DNA from: Verrucomicrobiia bacterium
GTDB lineage: Bacteria; Verrucomicrobiota; Verrucomicrobiia; Opitutales; Cerasicoccaceae
Length of the DNA stretch: 64,000 nt
Assembly: GCA_030425485.1 (NCBI GenBank)
Contig: JAUIAM010000003.1
Location: 179,043 to 243,042, forward strand
Direction: 5' to 3'
Both the position numbers and the translations under genes were made by a program. Shown one piece after another: positions 26,446 through 35,510 of this stretch (its first letter is position 1; each line of letters opens with the position of its first letter). The notes beneath the pieces are model-generated. The model was not told where the DNA came from and ran no database searches. It saw only the letters and a list, made by a program, of their open reading frames with translations.

Positions 26446-27684
26446 TCAATCGACCCGGTTTGCCTGGCGATATTGTGCAGGTGTCATGCCTGCTTCCTTC
26501 TTGAAAACAACGCCGAATATCGTGTCATCTGTGAAGCCACACGCGCTGGAAATCTCATACATTCTCATGTCGCTTTCGACGAGCAGGTGCTTGGCTTTCT
26601 TCAGTCGTTGGCAGGTGATTTCCTCGGCCATGGTATGCCCCACATGTCTCTGAAAGGCATCATGCAGGCAGCGGTACGAGATAGGGACCTTGGTGGCGAT
26701 GGACTTCGCGTTGATTGGCTGAGAGTAATCTGCCCAGATGTGTTTTAAGACCGCTCTCACATGGGGGTGCTTGATGTTGATAATGTCTGTGCTCTGTCGT
26801 TTGATCAGGCCTCGCGGGGGGACGAGAATGGGCTCCTCCTGTACGGGTTCCCCCTTGAGTAGCAGGTCGAGGTGTGCGGCTGCTTCGTAGCCCTCCATCT
26901 CTTGATTGCTATCGATGCTTGAGAGCGCGACGGGGGCGAATTCACAGCGTAGCGTGTCGTTATCAATCCCGAGGATAGCCACGTCCTCCGGGATTCTTAT
27001 CCCCTGCTGGATGCAAGCCTGCATGACCTCGATGCCGACCTCGTCGTGCTCGGCCAGAATGGCCAGAGGTTTGGGTAGTTGGGCTATGTGTTGCCCCAAC
27101 CAAGCGAGGAACTGCGCCTTGTTGTAGTTCGTATCACCGTAGTTGTAGGAACCCTTCCAATAGAGTCCGTAGCACTTGGCGCCCGCTGCCTCGATGCTTT
27201 TTTTCAGAGAGAGGCCTCTCAACTGGACGGAGGCGAGCTTCCTGTTGGATCGACTGCAAAAGGCGACATGTTTGAAACCCCGCTTGAGAAAATGCCTTGC
27301 GGCGGCTTGTCCGAGCTTTACATGGTCGCTACGGACGGTCGGTATACCCGGGATTTTGACGTCGCCAATATTAACTACCGGGCACTTTTGTTTAGCGATA
27401 AACCGAAACAAGTTGGTGTTGCCATAAAGCTGTGAGATGATGCCGTCCCCCTGCCAGTTCACCGGGGCGATGAGGCTTCTGGTCATGCTCGCATCGAGAA
27501 TCCAGTTCGCCTGTTTTGCATAGCGAGCAATTCCCTTGTGCAGTCCCATGGAGTACCAACTCAGCGCGAGCAGGATGGACGGTCGGCTGCTCAGGGTCGA
27601 GTCAACCCCGCTAAGCTTGCGCTTGGCTTTAGGGGTATTCGAGGGGATGTGCCTCCTGGCCTGGAGTTTCTTAACTGACGGCAT
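26446..27684 (-). CDS. XylR-type regulator (LacI-like sensor fused to AraC HTH)
   Basis: 412 residues. After a basic N-terminal stretch, residues about 35-300 form a periplasmic-binding-protein-like sensor (SILLALSWYSMGLHKGIARY; GDGIISQLYGN; ILGIDNDTLRCEFAPVALSS), and residues about 310-412 an AraC-type DNA-binding domain (INAKSIATKVPISYRCLHDAF; MYEISSACGFTDDTIFGVVF). This sensor-plus-AraC order is that of E. coli XylR. It is divergent from the Gfo/Idh/MocA operon; two GGCAATG repeats (27808, 27827) in the 210-bp gap could be its half-sites. Likely activator of the operon at 27895-34594; its ligand is unknown. Confidence 0.9.
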   Translation of the reverse strand: MPSVKKLQARRHIPSNTPKAKRKLSGVDSTLSSRPSILLALSWYSMGLHKGIARYAKQANWILDASMTRSLIAPVNWQGDGIISQLYGNTNLFRFIAKQKCPVVNIGDVKIPGIPTVRSDHVKLGQAAARHFLKRGFKHVAFCSRSNRKLASVQLRGLSLKKSIEAAGAKCYGLYWKGSYNYGDTNYNKAQFLAWLGQHIAQLPKPLAILAEHDEVGIEVMQACIQQGIRIPEDVAILGIDNDTLRCEFAPVALSSIDSNQEMEGYEAAAHLDLLLKGEPVQEEPILVPPRGLIKRQSTDIINIKHPHVRAVLKHIWADYSQPINAKSIATKVPISYRCLHDAFQRHVGHTMAEEITCQRLKKAKHLLVESDMRMYEISSACGFTDDTIFGVVFKKEAGMTPAQYRQANRVD

Positions 27685-27894
27685 TCCTACAGACGTTGGC
27701 GGCTCTCTGTTGCGGGGGATTCATGCTTATCCTAAAACCATCACTTATCCAAGATACAGGTGCAAGCAATATGCCTTTTCAGTGATGCGAGCCTGAGCTA
27801 TATTCTGGGCAATGTATACCGCATTCGGCAATGGGTGCGGCCATGAACCCCCTCTTTTTAAATAAAAAGCTCAAACTGAATTGGACCGGATACG

Positions 27895-28779
27895 ATGAAA
27901 AAAATCGGTTTTATAGATCACTCCATCGACGAGTGGCATGCCAATAACTTCCCTGGAATGATTAAGGATTCAGGCTTGTCTGATTCCTTTTCCCTATCGC
28001 TTGCATGGGAGAAGGAGACCGCCCCGGGCAAGAAAAGCCTGGAAGCCTGGTGTGCAGAGCAGGGTGTTGGCGTTGCCCAGAGCATCGAGCAGATCGTCGA
28101 CGAGTGTGACGTGATCGCTGTGCTCGCTCCTGACCATGTCGAGAGTCATGAAGAGCTGGCAGACTTAGCGCTGCGCAGCGGTAAGCCCGTCTATATTGAC
28201 AAACCCTTTGCGCCCTCTCTGGAAGTAGCGAAGCGGTTGTTCGCCAAGGCTGAGCAGCATGGCACGCCCCTGATGTCGTGTTCGGCTTTGCGTTATGCCC
28301 CGGCTTTGGAACTTGCGCTCAAGGGCGTCAGCGGACCCATTCGTTTTGCCTCCGTAAGCGGGGGTGGCAGCTCATTTGAGGAGTATGCCATTCACCAGAT
28401 TGAGATGCTCGTGATGGCGTTAGGAGTAGGGGCTTCGCGCATCATGCATGGTGGAAACAGCGAGGCAGACCTCATGGTGATTGACTATTCGGATGGACGT
28501 CGGGGAGTGATCAATCTCGTTGATGGTGCCCCTTTTGAGATGACACTTCGCAGCGCCACTAGCGGCACAAACGAGTCGCCACAGACCCTATGCACGGGGC
28601 CAATGGATGGGTTCTTTCCGCGGTTTATCAACGCTATGCTCCATTTCTTCGAGAGCGGAAAACAGACCATCCCGCAGGAGCAGACTTTGGAGATTATGGC
28701 CATTGTTGAGGCTGCCACCCGAACACTGGGTGAGCGGGATAAATGGCATACAATGGAGTCACACTGCGCGCATGCCTGA
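27895..28779 (+). CDS. Gfo/Idh/MocA-family protein with altered nucleotide motif
   Basis: 294 residues, first gene of a rightward cluster. Overall layout is that of Gfo/Idh/MocA oxidoreductases: CDVIAVLAPDHVESHEELAD, then VYIDKPFAPSLEVAKRLF (the EKP motif reads DKP). However, the N-terminal GxGxxG expected for NAD(P) binding is replaced (KKIGFIDHSIDEW), and the C-terminal half is shorter than usual (family about 330-390). It may bind cofactor differently or act without it. About 50 bp separate it from the isomerase gene. Probably works on the same sugar as the complete oxidoreductase at 29720. Confidence 0.75.
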   Translation: MKKIGFIDHSIDEWHANNFPGMIKDSGLSDSFSLSLAWEKETAPGKKSLEAWCAEQGVGVAQSIEQIVDECDVIAVLAPDHVESHEELADLALRSGKPVYIDKPFAPSLEVAKRLFAKAEQHGTPLMSCSALRYAPALELALKGVSGPIRFASVSGGGSSFEEYAIHQIEMLVMALGVGASRIMHGGNSEADLMVIDYSDGRRGVINLVDGAPFEMTLRSATSGTNESPQTLCTGPMDGFFPRFINAMLHFFESGKQTIPQEQTLEIMAIVEAATRTLGERDKWHTMESHCAHA

Positions 28780-28829
28780 TAGGCGGACTGCTCTGAATTC
28801 ATTCACTTAAACACAGGACTTCTGGCGAA

Positions 28830-29708
28830 ATGAAAATCGGAATTATAGCGGAACTGCTCAAACAGCCTTTGCGAGAAGGCATTGCTACGGCCGCCCGATT
28901 GGGGGCTGAAGGGGTGCAGCTACATGCTGTCCACCCAGACCATGATTTAACTGAATTCTCGCGGCGGGAACTGGCAGAGCTGAAGGCATTCTGCGACGAC
29001 CACGGGCTTGAAATCTCTGCCCTGTGTGGTGATTTGCCTGGGCACGGCTTCCGTGTGGCCAAGCACAATGCGGTTAAAATCGAATATGAGAAGCGCATTA
29101 TCGATCTGCTGCCGCAGCTCGGATGCCGCGTCGTAACGACGCATATCGGCGTGATCCCCGAGGATAGCACACGCCCGGAGTATGCCGCATTGCTCGATGC
29201 GATGACCGACTTGGGAAATTATGCGGCCGAGGCCGGGGCGGTGATTGCGATTGAGACTGGGCCAGAGCGTTCCGATACCCTTGCTCGCTTTATTCAGGCG
29301 ACAGGGAGCAAGGGCGTTGGGGTGAATCTCGATCCGGCAAATCTGCTCATGGTGCTTAATGAGGACCCCGTTGAGGCGGTGCACACCCTCGGCGAGTGCA
29401 TCGTCCATACGCACGTAAAAGACGGTATTCACAAGCGCATTTGCGATCCGGAGAAAGTCTACGCGGCATTTGCCGAAGGCGGCTTTGAGCAACTCGTGGC
29501 CGAAACAGGCGAGCTTTTCGCTGAAATGCCCCTCGGGCAAGGGGCTGTACGCTGGCCACAGTACCTGGAGGCCCTGGCGGAAGTCGGTTTCGATGGCTAT
29601 CTCGTCGTCGAGCGTGAGGTGGGGGTGACCCCGGCTAAGGACATTGAATTGGCGATACAGTTCATGGAGCAGCAATTGAAGCATTTAGCATCAAACAACC
29701 TGGTTTAA
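28830..29708 (+). CDS. Sugar phosphate isomerase/epimerase-like TIM-barrel protein
   Basis: 292 residues of the AP-endonuclease-2/xylose-isomerase-like family. Metal-binding positions are visible: Glu in VIAIETGPE, Asp in GVNLDPANL, His in IVHTHVKDG and Glu in YLVVEREVG. Such enzymes isomerise or epimerise sugars or keto-sugars, often after oxidation by a Gfo/Idh/MocA enzyme. It is sandwiched between two of those (the next starts 11 bp after its stop), which fits a pathway of oxidation and isomerisation of an unusual monosaccharide. No signal peptide, so cytoplasmic. The precise substrate is not predictable. Confidence 0.88.
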   Translation: MKIGIIAELLKQPLREGIATAARLGAEGVQLHAVHPDHDLTEFSRRELAELKAFCDDHGLEISALCGDLPGHGFRVAKHNAVKIEYEKRIIDLLPQLGCRVVTTHIGVIPEDSTRPEYAALLDAMTDLGNYAAEAGAVIAIETGPERSDTLARFIQATGSKGVGVNLDPANLLMVLNEDPVEAVHTLGECIVHTHVKDGIHKRICDPEKVYAAFAEGGFEQLVAETGELFAEMPLGQGAVRWPQYLEALAEVGFDGYLVVEREVGVTPAKDIELAIQFMEQQLKHLASNNLV

Positions 29709-29719
29709 AATTTAAGCAT

Positions 29720-30778
29720 ATGAAAAAGTATAAAATTGGAGTTATTGGAGCAGGAGCGATCGCGCAGGCGTGTCATATCCCGGGCTATGTCGAAGCGAAG
29801 AACTGCGAATTGACGGCGGTTGCTGAACCTGACGCCAAGGTGCTTGCGGGTGTTCGCGATCGAGGCTGGCAATTTGAGCGCGAGTACAGCGACTATAAAA
29901 AAATGCTGGAGGCTGAATCGCTCGATGTGGTTTCGATCTGTGCGCCTAATAAGTTTCATGCGGAAATTGCTGTCGATTGTTTGAACGCCGGGTGTGATCT
30001 GCTCCTGGAGAAGCCCATAGCCCTGACGTTGGAAGAAGCCAAGCGCATTGAAGAGGCGGCACGCCTGACCAAGCGTCGTGTCATGGTTGGGTTTTCTCAT
30101 CGCTTCAATGAACTCAATCGGGCAGCCAAGGATGCGCTTGAGTGCGGTAAAATCGGCAAGCCCTACATGATCCGCGTCCGCTTTGCGCATTCAGGACCGT
30201 GGCCGGGCTGGGCTAAGACGGACTGGTTTTATAACCAGAAAATTTCTGGCGGGGGCGCGCTGCTCGATATGGCCGTTCATGCCTTTGATTTATGCCAATG
30301 GTATCAAGGCCCCATCCAAAGCGTGTCGGCCCAAGTGGCTACGTTGCGTAAGGATATCCCGGTGGATGATAACGTCATCGCCTTGTTGGAGTTCGGCAAT
30401 GAGTGCCTCGGGTATATCGATTGTGGCTGGACTTCTCCGGCCGGCTTCGTCGGGGTGGAGATTATGGCGGATAACGGCTGCATCACAGTCGATTATGGCA
30501 AATCTACGGCGACGATGTGCTGTGGCAGTTGCGCGCCGGACGGAAGCCATGAACTGGTTGAAGCGACTCTGGCCGAGGGATACAAGCGAGAACCGTGGGA
30601 GGCAGAGATGGACTACTTTACCGGCGCTCTTGACTCCGGTCAGGATTTTACACCGGGAGTCGCTGAGGGTATTGATACCCTGCGGCTAGTGCTGGCGGCG
30701 TATGAGTCTTCCCGCGAAGGGCGAAGCGTCGCCATTGATCGTGAAGCTCAAGCATCGGGTGCAGCAAGCAGCCATTAA
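29720..30778 (+). CDS. Gfo/Idh/MocA-family NAD(P)-dependent oxidoreductase
   Basis: 352 residues, complete family layout: dinucleotide fold KIGVIGAGAIAQ at 5-16, SICAPNKFHAEIA, catalytic-region LLLEKPIALT, and the substrate domain motif GGGALLDMAVHAFDLCQW. Members oxidise or reduce sugars such as myo-inositol, glucose or N-acetylated and deoxy sugars. The gene lies 11 bp behind the isomerase-like gene and about 40 bp before the secreted glycosidase, so it should be part of one transcription unit under the XylR-type regulator. Confidence 0.92.
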   Translation: MKKYKIGVIGAGAIAQACHIPGYVEAKNCELTAVAEPDAKVLAGVRDRGWQFEREYSDYKKMLEAESLDVVSICAPNKFHAEIAVDCLNAGCDLLLEKPIALTLEEAKRIEEAARLTKRRVMVGFSHRFNELNRAAKDALECGKIGKPYMIRVRFAHSGPWPGWAKTDWFYNQKISGGGALLDMAVHAFDLCQWYQGPIQSVSAQVATLRKDIPVDDNVIALLEFGNECLGYIDCGWTSPAGFVGVEIMADNGCITVDYGKSTATMCCGSCAPDGSHELVEATLAEGYKREPWEAEMDYFTGALDSGQDFTPGVAEGIDTLRLVLAAYESSREGRSVAIDREAQASGAASSH

Positions 30779-30817
30779 ACCTCTCTCACAACCTTGCCTC
30801 ATCGAATGCCTACACAT

Positions 30818-33490
30818 ATGAAGAATCTACCCAACGCTATTAAGTGTCCCCCGCGAAAGCCTGCATCTAAGCTTCTTTCCCTGTTGCTTTGCGCCGTAGG
30901 GGCGACTGCCGCCCATGCGGCTGAAATGGTTCCGTTCCAGTTGCCCTATGATGACTCCTCCGAGAACATCGTCAGCCTGGCCTCCACCTTGACGGCTCCC
31001 GCGGGGAGCATGGGGTATATCCATGCCGGCCCCGATGGTCATCTCTATGAGGGAGAGGAGCCGATTCGCTTCCTGGGCTTTAATGTCGGGGCTGGCTCGA
31101 ACTTTCCTCAACACGAGATCGCGGATAAAGTCTCGGGGCGATTGGCCAAGTTCGGTACCAACATCGTGCGTTTTCACCAACTGGATTTCGGCTGGGCCAA
31201 GGGGCAGCGGAACATTTTTGGTGTAAACGGAAGTGACACACTTGAACTCGATTCCGAGTCGATGGATCGGTTTGCGTATTTTGTTTATGCGCTGAAGGAG
31301 AAGGGCATTTACACGAACATCAATCTGCTCTGTTCGCGGTATTTTACCTCGGCGGATGGTTTGCCGATCGAGGTGGATGAGCTTGGTTTCTCTGATTCGC
31401 AGCGCGTTGGTATGTTCTATCAGCCGCTCATTGACCTGCAAAAGCGCTACGCCAAGCAGGTGTTGAGCTATGAGAATCCCTACACCGGACTTACGCTGGC
31501 TGAAGACCCCGCGGTTGCTGTAGTGGAGATTTACAACGAGAATGGTTTGGTTATCGGCTGGCACAGTGGATACACGGGCCGTCTGCGCAGTAAGCCGATG
31601 CCGGCCGTGTTCGAAGAGGACTTGATGCGCCAATGGAATGAGTGGCTTCTCGATCGGTATGGCTCGACCGAAGATCTGATGAGAGTCTGGAAAGTGGATT
31701 ACGCGGATGGGGCCGCGACCAATCTTGTTCAAAATGGCGATTTCAGTAATGGGACTGAGGGTTGGGACTTGAGCCTGAAGCAGGGCGCTGTGGTGAAAGC
31801 GCGTGCGGTTTCCGATGCCCAGTACGGTCATGTTGCCAGGGTCGAAGTCGATGAGCCCGGCACCGCCGGATGGTCGGTTGAGCTCCGTCAAGCCTTGGCG
31901 CTGGAGCAGAACAAGGGCTATACGGTAAGGTTCAAAGGGCGGGCCGATGAAGCCAGCCACATGAAGTTCTATATGCAGGAAGCGGAAGAGCCGTGGGGTG
32001 CCAGGAGCCTGGATCATCACATCCACCTTGAGCCCACCTGGCAGGAGTTTGAGTATACTTTTCTGGCTGATAAGGCGGACCTGCGGATAAACTTCTCATC
32101 CCTGCTTAGCGGCGGTGTGAATTACTACTTTGCGGATGTAGAAGTCGTGCCCAACACGTTCCCGGATGATCAGGCGCTGGAGGTGGGCAATGTCTCGCTG
32201 TATCTCTCTACGGTGTCCGAGCAGGCGCTTCGGGACTGGTATGCCTTTCTCTATTATCTGGAATCGACATTCTACAGCGAGATGAGCGATTACCTGAAGA
32301 ATGAACTTGGCTGTGATGCCTTGCTGGTCGGCAGTCAGGTGTTGTTCTCCATGTCGACGATCATGGCGGAGCTGGACATCGTTGATACGCACTATTACTG
32401 GGAGCACCCCAAGTTTGGCGGTCAGGGCTGGAGCCCTGAAAACTGGACCATAAACAATATCAGCATGGTGAATGACCCGGAGCTGGAACTGGCAGGGCTC
32501 GGTGTTCGCCGGGTTTACGGAAAGCCTTTCATCATGACCGAGTACGACCATCCGGCGCCAAATTTCTATTCGGGAGAAGCCCCCATCATGTCAGCTATCT
32601 ATGCCGCGATGCAGGATTGGGACGGTATTTTCTACTTTCTCTATCAGGGCAACAATGATACTGAGGGATGGGATAAGGGGTATGTTAGCCGATTCTTCGA
32701 CTACTCACCGCATCCCACCAAGATGGCCAACATGATCCTTGCGGCGAACCTCTATCGCCGGGGCGACTTGAGCCCGAACGATATTCAGGTGGAAATTCCG
32801 CTCTCGCAGTCCATGGAGCAGGAGCTGATTTTCCAGCGCAGGCCTGGGCTATTCGGGACGCAGTTTTATGAGATTCCCCCGGAGCTGGCCTTCCAGCACC
32901 AGGTGGGCGTGTCGCTGACAGAAGATGCCGCAGAAGCGTACCCCCTGGTGTTCGAAGAAGAAATCGTAGCGTCCACCATCACTTCCGATACGGGTGAATT
33001 TGTGTGGGATCGAACGAACTTGGAAGCCGGACTTATCACCGTTGATACGCCTAAAACCAAGGTGCTGCTCGGCTATACCGAAGGCGATACTGTGCAACTG
33101 GATGGGCTTGCCATTCAGACGATCCGGGAGAAGAACTGGCAGATCATCGGGCTGACGGCTCAGGACAATAAACCACTGGTGGAAAGTGGGCGGATGCTGC
33201 TCATTGCCAATGGCATCACTGAGAACACGAACATGGGCTGGACCGACGAGAATCACGTCTCTGTCGGGACCGACTGGGGTGAGGCACCCAGCCTTGTTGG
33301 GCTCGTCTCGGCACGCGTCAGCATGGAGCACGAACAGCCGATCCGCGTCTGGGCCCTGGACGAAAAAGGTGATCGAGTGGAAGAGATTGCTGTCAGCAAA
33401 AGCACAGAGGGGCGCTACGAGTTCACGATTGGCCTGAGCATTCCAACCATTTGGTACGAGATTGCAGCGCAAACTTCTGAAAGGAACTGA
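30818..33490 (+). CDS. Secreted clan GH-A glycosidase with inserted carbohydrate-binding domain
   Basis: 890 residues from the ATG at 30818 (ATG at 30806 also possible). Signal peptide to about residue 35 (LLLCAVGATAAHA). A GH5/GH-A-type TIM barrel starts near residue 80 (IRFLGFNVGAGSNFP; NIVRFHQLDFGW). The clan-A Asn-Glu pair is visible as VVEIYNENG (acid/base E241) and the nucleophile as FIMTEYDHP (E575). Between them residues about 300-446 form a β-sandwich of the CBM4/9 type (NLVQNGDFSNGTEGW ... YYFADVEVVPN), so the binding domain is inserted within the catalytic region. β-rich C-terminal domains follow. Substrate unknown; it should supply the sugar processed by the upstream genes. Confidence 0.82.
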   Translation: MKNLPNAIKCPPRKPASKLLSLLLCAVGATAAHAAEMVPFQLPYDDSSENIVSLASTLTAPAGSMGYIHAGPDGHLYEGEEPIRFLGFNVGAGSNFPQHEIADKVSGRLAKFGTNIVRFHQLDFGWAKGQRNIFGVNGSDTLELDSESMDRFAYFVYALKEKGIYTNINLLCSRYFTSADGLPIEVDELGFSDSQRVGMFYQPLIDLQKRYAKQVLSYENPYTGLTLAEDPAVAVVEIYNENGLVIGWHSGYTGRLRSKPMPAVFEEDLMRQWNEWLLDRYGSTEDLMRVWKVDYADGAATNLVQNGDFSNGTEGWDLSLKQGAVVKARAVSDAQYGHVARVEVDEPGTAGWSVELRQALALEQNKGYTVRFKGRADEASHMKFYMQEAEEPWGARSLDHHIHLEPTWQEFEYTFLADKADLRINFSSLLSGGVNYYFADVEVVPNTFPDDQALEVGNVSLYLSTVSEQALRDWYAFLYYLESTFYSEMSDYLKNELGCDALLVGSQVLFSMSTIMAELDIVDTHYYWEHPKFGGQGWSPENWTINNISMVNDPELELAGLGVRRVYGKPFIMTEYDHPAPNFYSGEAPIMSAIYAAMQDWDGIFYFLYQGNNDTEGWDKGYVSRFFDYSPHPTKMANMILAANLYRRGDLSPNDIQVEIPLSQSMEQELIFQRRPGLFGTQFYEIPPELAFQHQVGVSLTEDAAEAYPLVFEEEIVASTITSDTGEFVWDRTNLEAGLITVDTPKTKVLLGYTEGDTVQLDGLAIQTIREKNWQIIGLTAQDNKPLVESGRMLLIANGITENTNMGWTDENHVSVGTDWGEAPSLVGLVSARVSMEHEQPIRVWALDEKGDRVEEIAVSKSTEGRYEFTIGLSIPTIWYEIAAQTSERN

Positions 33491-33607
33491 GTATTTGAAC
33501 AACGATGAAAGCATTCACAGCCTGGTGCTTTGGGTCGCGCAGTGCCTGTCAAGGCGCTCGCCTTAGCATCCGATAGATGTCCTGTTTTTCACGTAATCCC
33601 CTATAAA

Positions 33608-34594
33608 ATGATGATTAACTGTTACTACTATGCCCCTCACGTCCACTCCACAATCAGCAGGCATCTGGAGTGGGATTTTGCCAAGATGGCGGATATGGGG
33701 GTGGATGTCGTGTCGATATGTATTCAGGAAACACACCTGAATTGCCATAGTGATGGAATCGGCGCCTGGCACGCGCAGCGCGTACGTAATGTGCGTGACC
33801 TTGCGCACAAGCATGGTTTAAAGATTCACGCGGTTCCGAACCGCTGGGCGGGGCTGACCGCGGGTTGGATCGAGGGGTTTAACCACTTCACCGTGCAGCA
33901 CCCGGATACCTTCAGTTTGAATGAAGATGGTACTGTTGTTGATTTAAACGAAATGCCTTCATCCGTGTGCCATCCCAAGGTGATCGCCCACTTTGAAACG
34001 TTTATTCCCAAGTTGTTTAATGATTTCGGCTTCGATGGTTTGGTCTGGGATGAGCCGCATGCTCACCCCTGCTTCAATCCGGAGGCGATCAAGTTGAGGC
34101 CGTCTGATGCCGATCCGGCCGATTGGTACTACAGCAAGTTTGCCGAGTTTGTAAACCGCATGAGCGGACTGGCCAAGCAATGCCATTCCTCTGCGGTGGT
34201 GAGCCTCTTCATCCAGCCCGGTCAGGAGGTTCTCTTTGACCGTTTGCTGGATTGCGAGCATCTCGATTTTATCGGTTCGGACGGTCACGTGCGGCGTTCT
34301 GATTACAAGATGCACCGCATGAAGGGTACGATTTTCGACGTTTACCAAAAGGTGAATCCGAAGATTGTGGAGAAAGGCCGGAAGTCCATGTTTCTGATGG
34401 AGGCCCAGCGTCACCGTGACGAAGATCTGGCGCATTATCTTGAGGTGGCGGGTGAGGCCTTCCGTTTGCCAATGGATCAGCTCATGTTTTATTACTCGGC
34501 GCATGAGATGACCCCGGCCAATGAGGCTATTTTTAATGAGCACACCTGGAAGCTGATTGCAGAAATTGCTCAGCAGGGTGTGAAGAAAGCCTGA
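33608..34594 (+). CDS. TIM-barrel glycosidase-like cytoplasmic protein
   Basis: 328 residues from the ATG at 33608; a TTG-initiated extension to 33530 is unconvincing. No signal peptide. The sequence reads as a βα-barrel related to putative glycosyl-hydrolase/DUF-type families: MGVDVVSICIQETHL, DLAHKHGLKIHAVPNRWAG, FGFDGLVWDEPHAHPCFNP (acidic WDEPH strand end), HLDFIGSDGHV. The WDEP motif is a good candidate for catalytic Asp/Glu. It is the last gene of the cluster after the secreted glycosidase and may cleave the imported product or act as a lyase or isomerase. I cannot assign a family with certainty. Confidence 0.7.
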   Translation: MMINCYYYAPHVHSTISRHLEWDFAKMADMGVDVVSICIQETHLNCHSDGIGAWHAQRVRNVRDLAHKHGLKIHAVPNRWAGLTAGWIEGFNHFTVQHPDTFSLNEDGTVVDLNEMPSSVCHPKVIAHFETFIPKLFNDFGFDGLVWDEPHAHPCFNPEAIKLRPSDADPADWYYSKFAEFVNRMSGLAKQCHSSAVVSLFIQPGQEVLFDRLLDCEHLDFIGSDGHVRRSDYKMHRMKGTIFDVYQKVNPKIVEKGRKSMFLMEAQRHRDEDLAHYLEVAGEAFRLPMDQLMFYYSAHEMTPANEAIFNEHTWKLIAEIAQQGVKKA

Positions 34595-34625
34595 TTAGCG
34601 TTGGACCGGGGCTTGAGGGTATAGC

Positions 34626-35510
34626 TTACTCCATGTGCAGACCACCCTTGGTTTTGCGGTAGGTGCGCGGTGTATGGCTGGTAAATTCGCGAAAGCGGCG
34701 GTTGAAATTGGAGAGATTGTTGAAGCCTGACTCGTAGGCGATTTCCGCAATGGACTTCTCCGTGCTCAGGAGGCTGGTGCAGGCCCGGGCAATACGCAGC
34801 TCATTGAGGTGATGCTGGAATCTGCGTCCGGTTAAACGCTGGAAATAGCGGCAGAAAGTTTGCGGGGACATATTGATCCACTGAGCGACCTCGGCCTGCG
34901 TGAGCTCTGCCTGGGTACACATGCTTTCGAGCTTGCCGAGGATTTGGGTCAGGCGAGGGTCCAGTGTGCGCTCCTTTGAGCTGTTGGCAGGGCGGGGGTT
35001 GAGGCGATGGCCATTTTTATCCCGTGCGAGAAGCTCGAGCAGATCCATCAGGCGGGCCAGTGGCATGTCGCCGGGGCTGCGGGCCTCTATGCGCTTCATG
35101 AGCTCGGCGCAGGCCTCGGCGGTAGGGCCGCGGTAGATGTATCCGCAGGTGGCTTGAACCAGCAGCTCCTGGATACGGTTGTTTTCAGGCAGTTGCCAGA
35201 AGGCGTCACCCCACAGGGAAGGGCGAAAGTGCAGTGCGACCCATTTAGCACCGTTGCGTTGGCTTGGGTCCGAGCCGTAGGCGTGGGGCAGGTTCGCTCC
35301 GACGAGGATCAATTGCTTGGGTCCATAGGGGTAAATAGACTGCCCGGCGTGAAGGATGCCCTCGCCCTGATCCACCCAGGTGAGCTCCACCTCGGGGTGA
35401 AAATGCCAGTGAAAGTCCACGCATTGCTTTTGGAAGGTCGTGGCTTTGACTCCATGCTGGCTAGAGGGCAGGAGTTCGATTTTGGGCTCGTTGGATAAAA
35501 TATTGGCCAC
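34626..35510 (-). CDS. AraC-family regulator with cupin sensor
   Basis: 294 residues. N-terminal cupin (VDFHWHFHPEVELTWVDQGEG with metal-type His residues, LVGANLPHAYGSDP) and a C-terminal AraC domain (LTQAEVAQWINMSPQTFCRYF; IAEIAYESGFNNLSNFNRRF; HTPRTYRK). It is convergent with the TIM-barrel gene (31 bp between the stops) and is probably a second regulator of the same glycan cluster. The long region upstream of it is shared with the membrane-protein pair. Confidence 0.9.
   Translation of the reverse strand: MANILSNEPKIELLPSSQHGVKATTFQKQCVDFHWHFHPEVELTWVDQGEGILHAGQSIYPYGPKQLILVGANLPHAYGSDPSQRNGAKWVALHFRPSLWGDAFWQLPENNRIQELLVQATCGYIYRGPTAEACAELMKRIEARSPGDMPLARLMDLLELLARDKNGHRLNPRPANSSKERTLDPRLTQILGKLESMCTQAELTQAEVAQWINMSPQTFCRYFQRLTGRRFQHHLNELRIARACTSLLSTEKSIAEIAYESGFNNLSNFNRRFREFTSHTPRTYRKTKGGLHME

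Noticed and set aside
30827..32026. 399-codon minus-strand frame opposite the GH-A glycosidase
   Set aside because: Overlaps a gene with signal peptide and catalytic motifs; composition typical of a shadow frame.
33505..33576. 23-codon frame MKAFTAWC... between the GH-A and TIM-barrel genes
   Set aside because: No ribosome site, too short and no hydrophobic or leader-peptide features to support a real gene.
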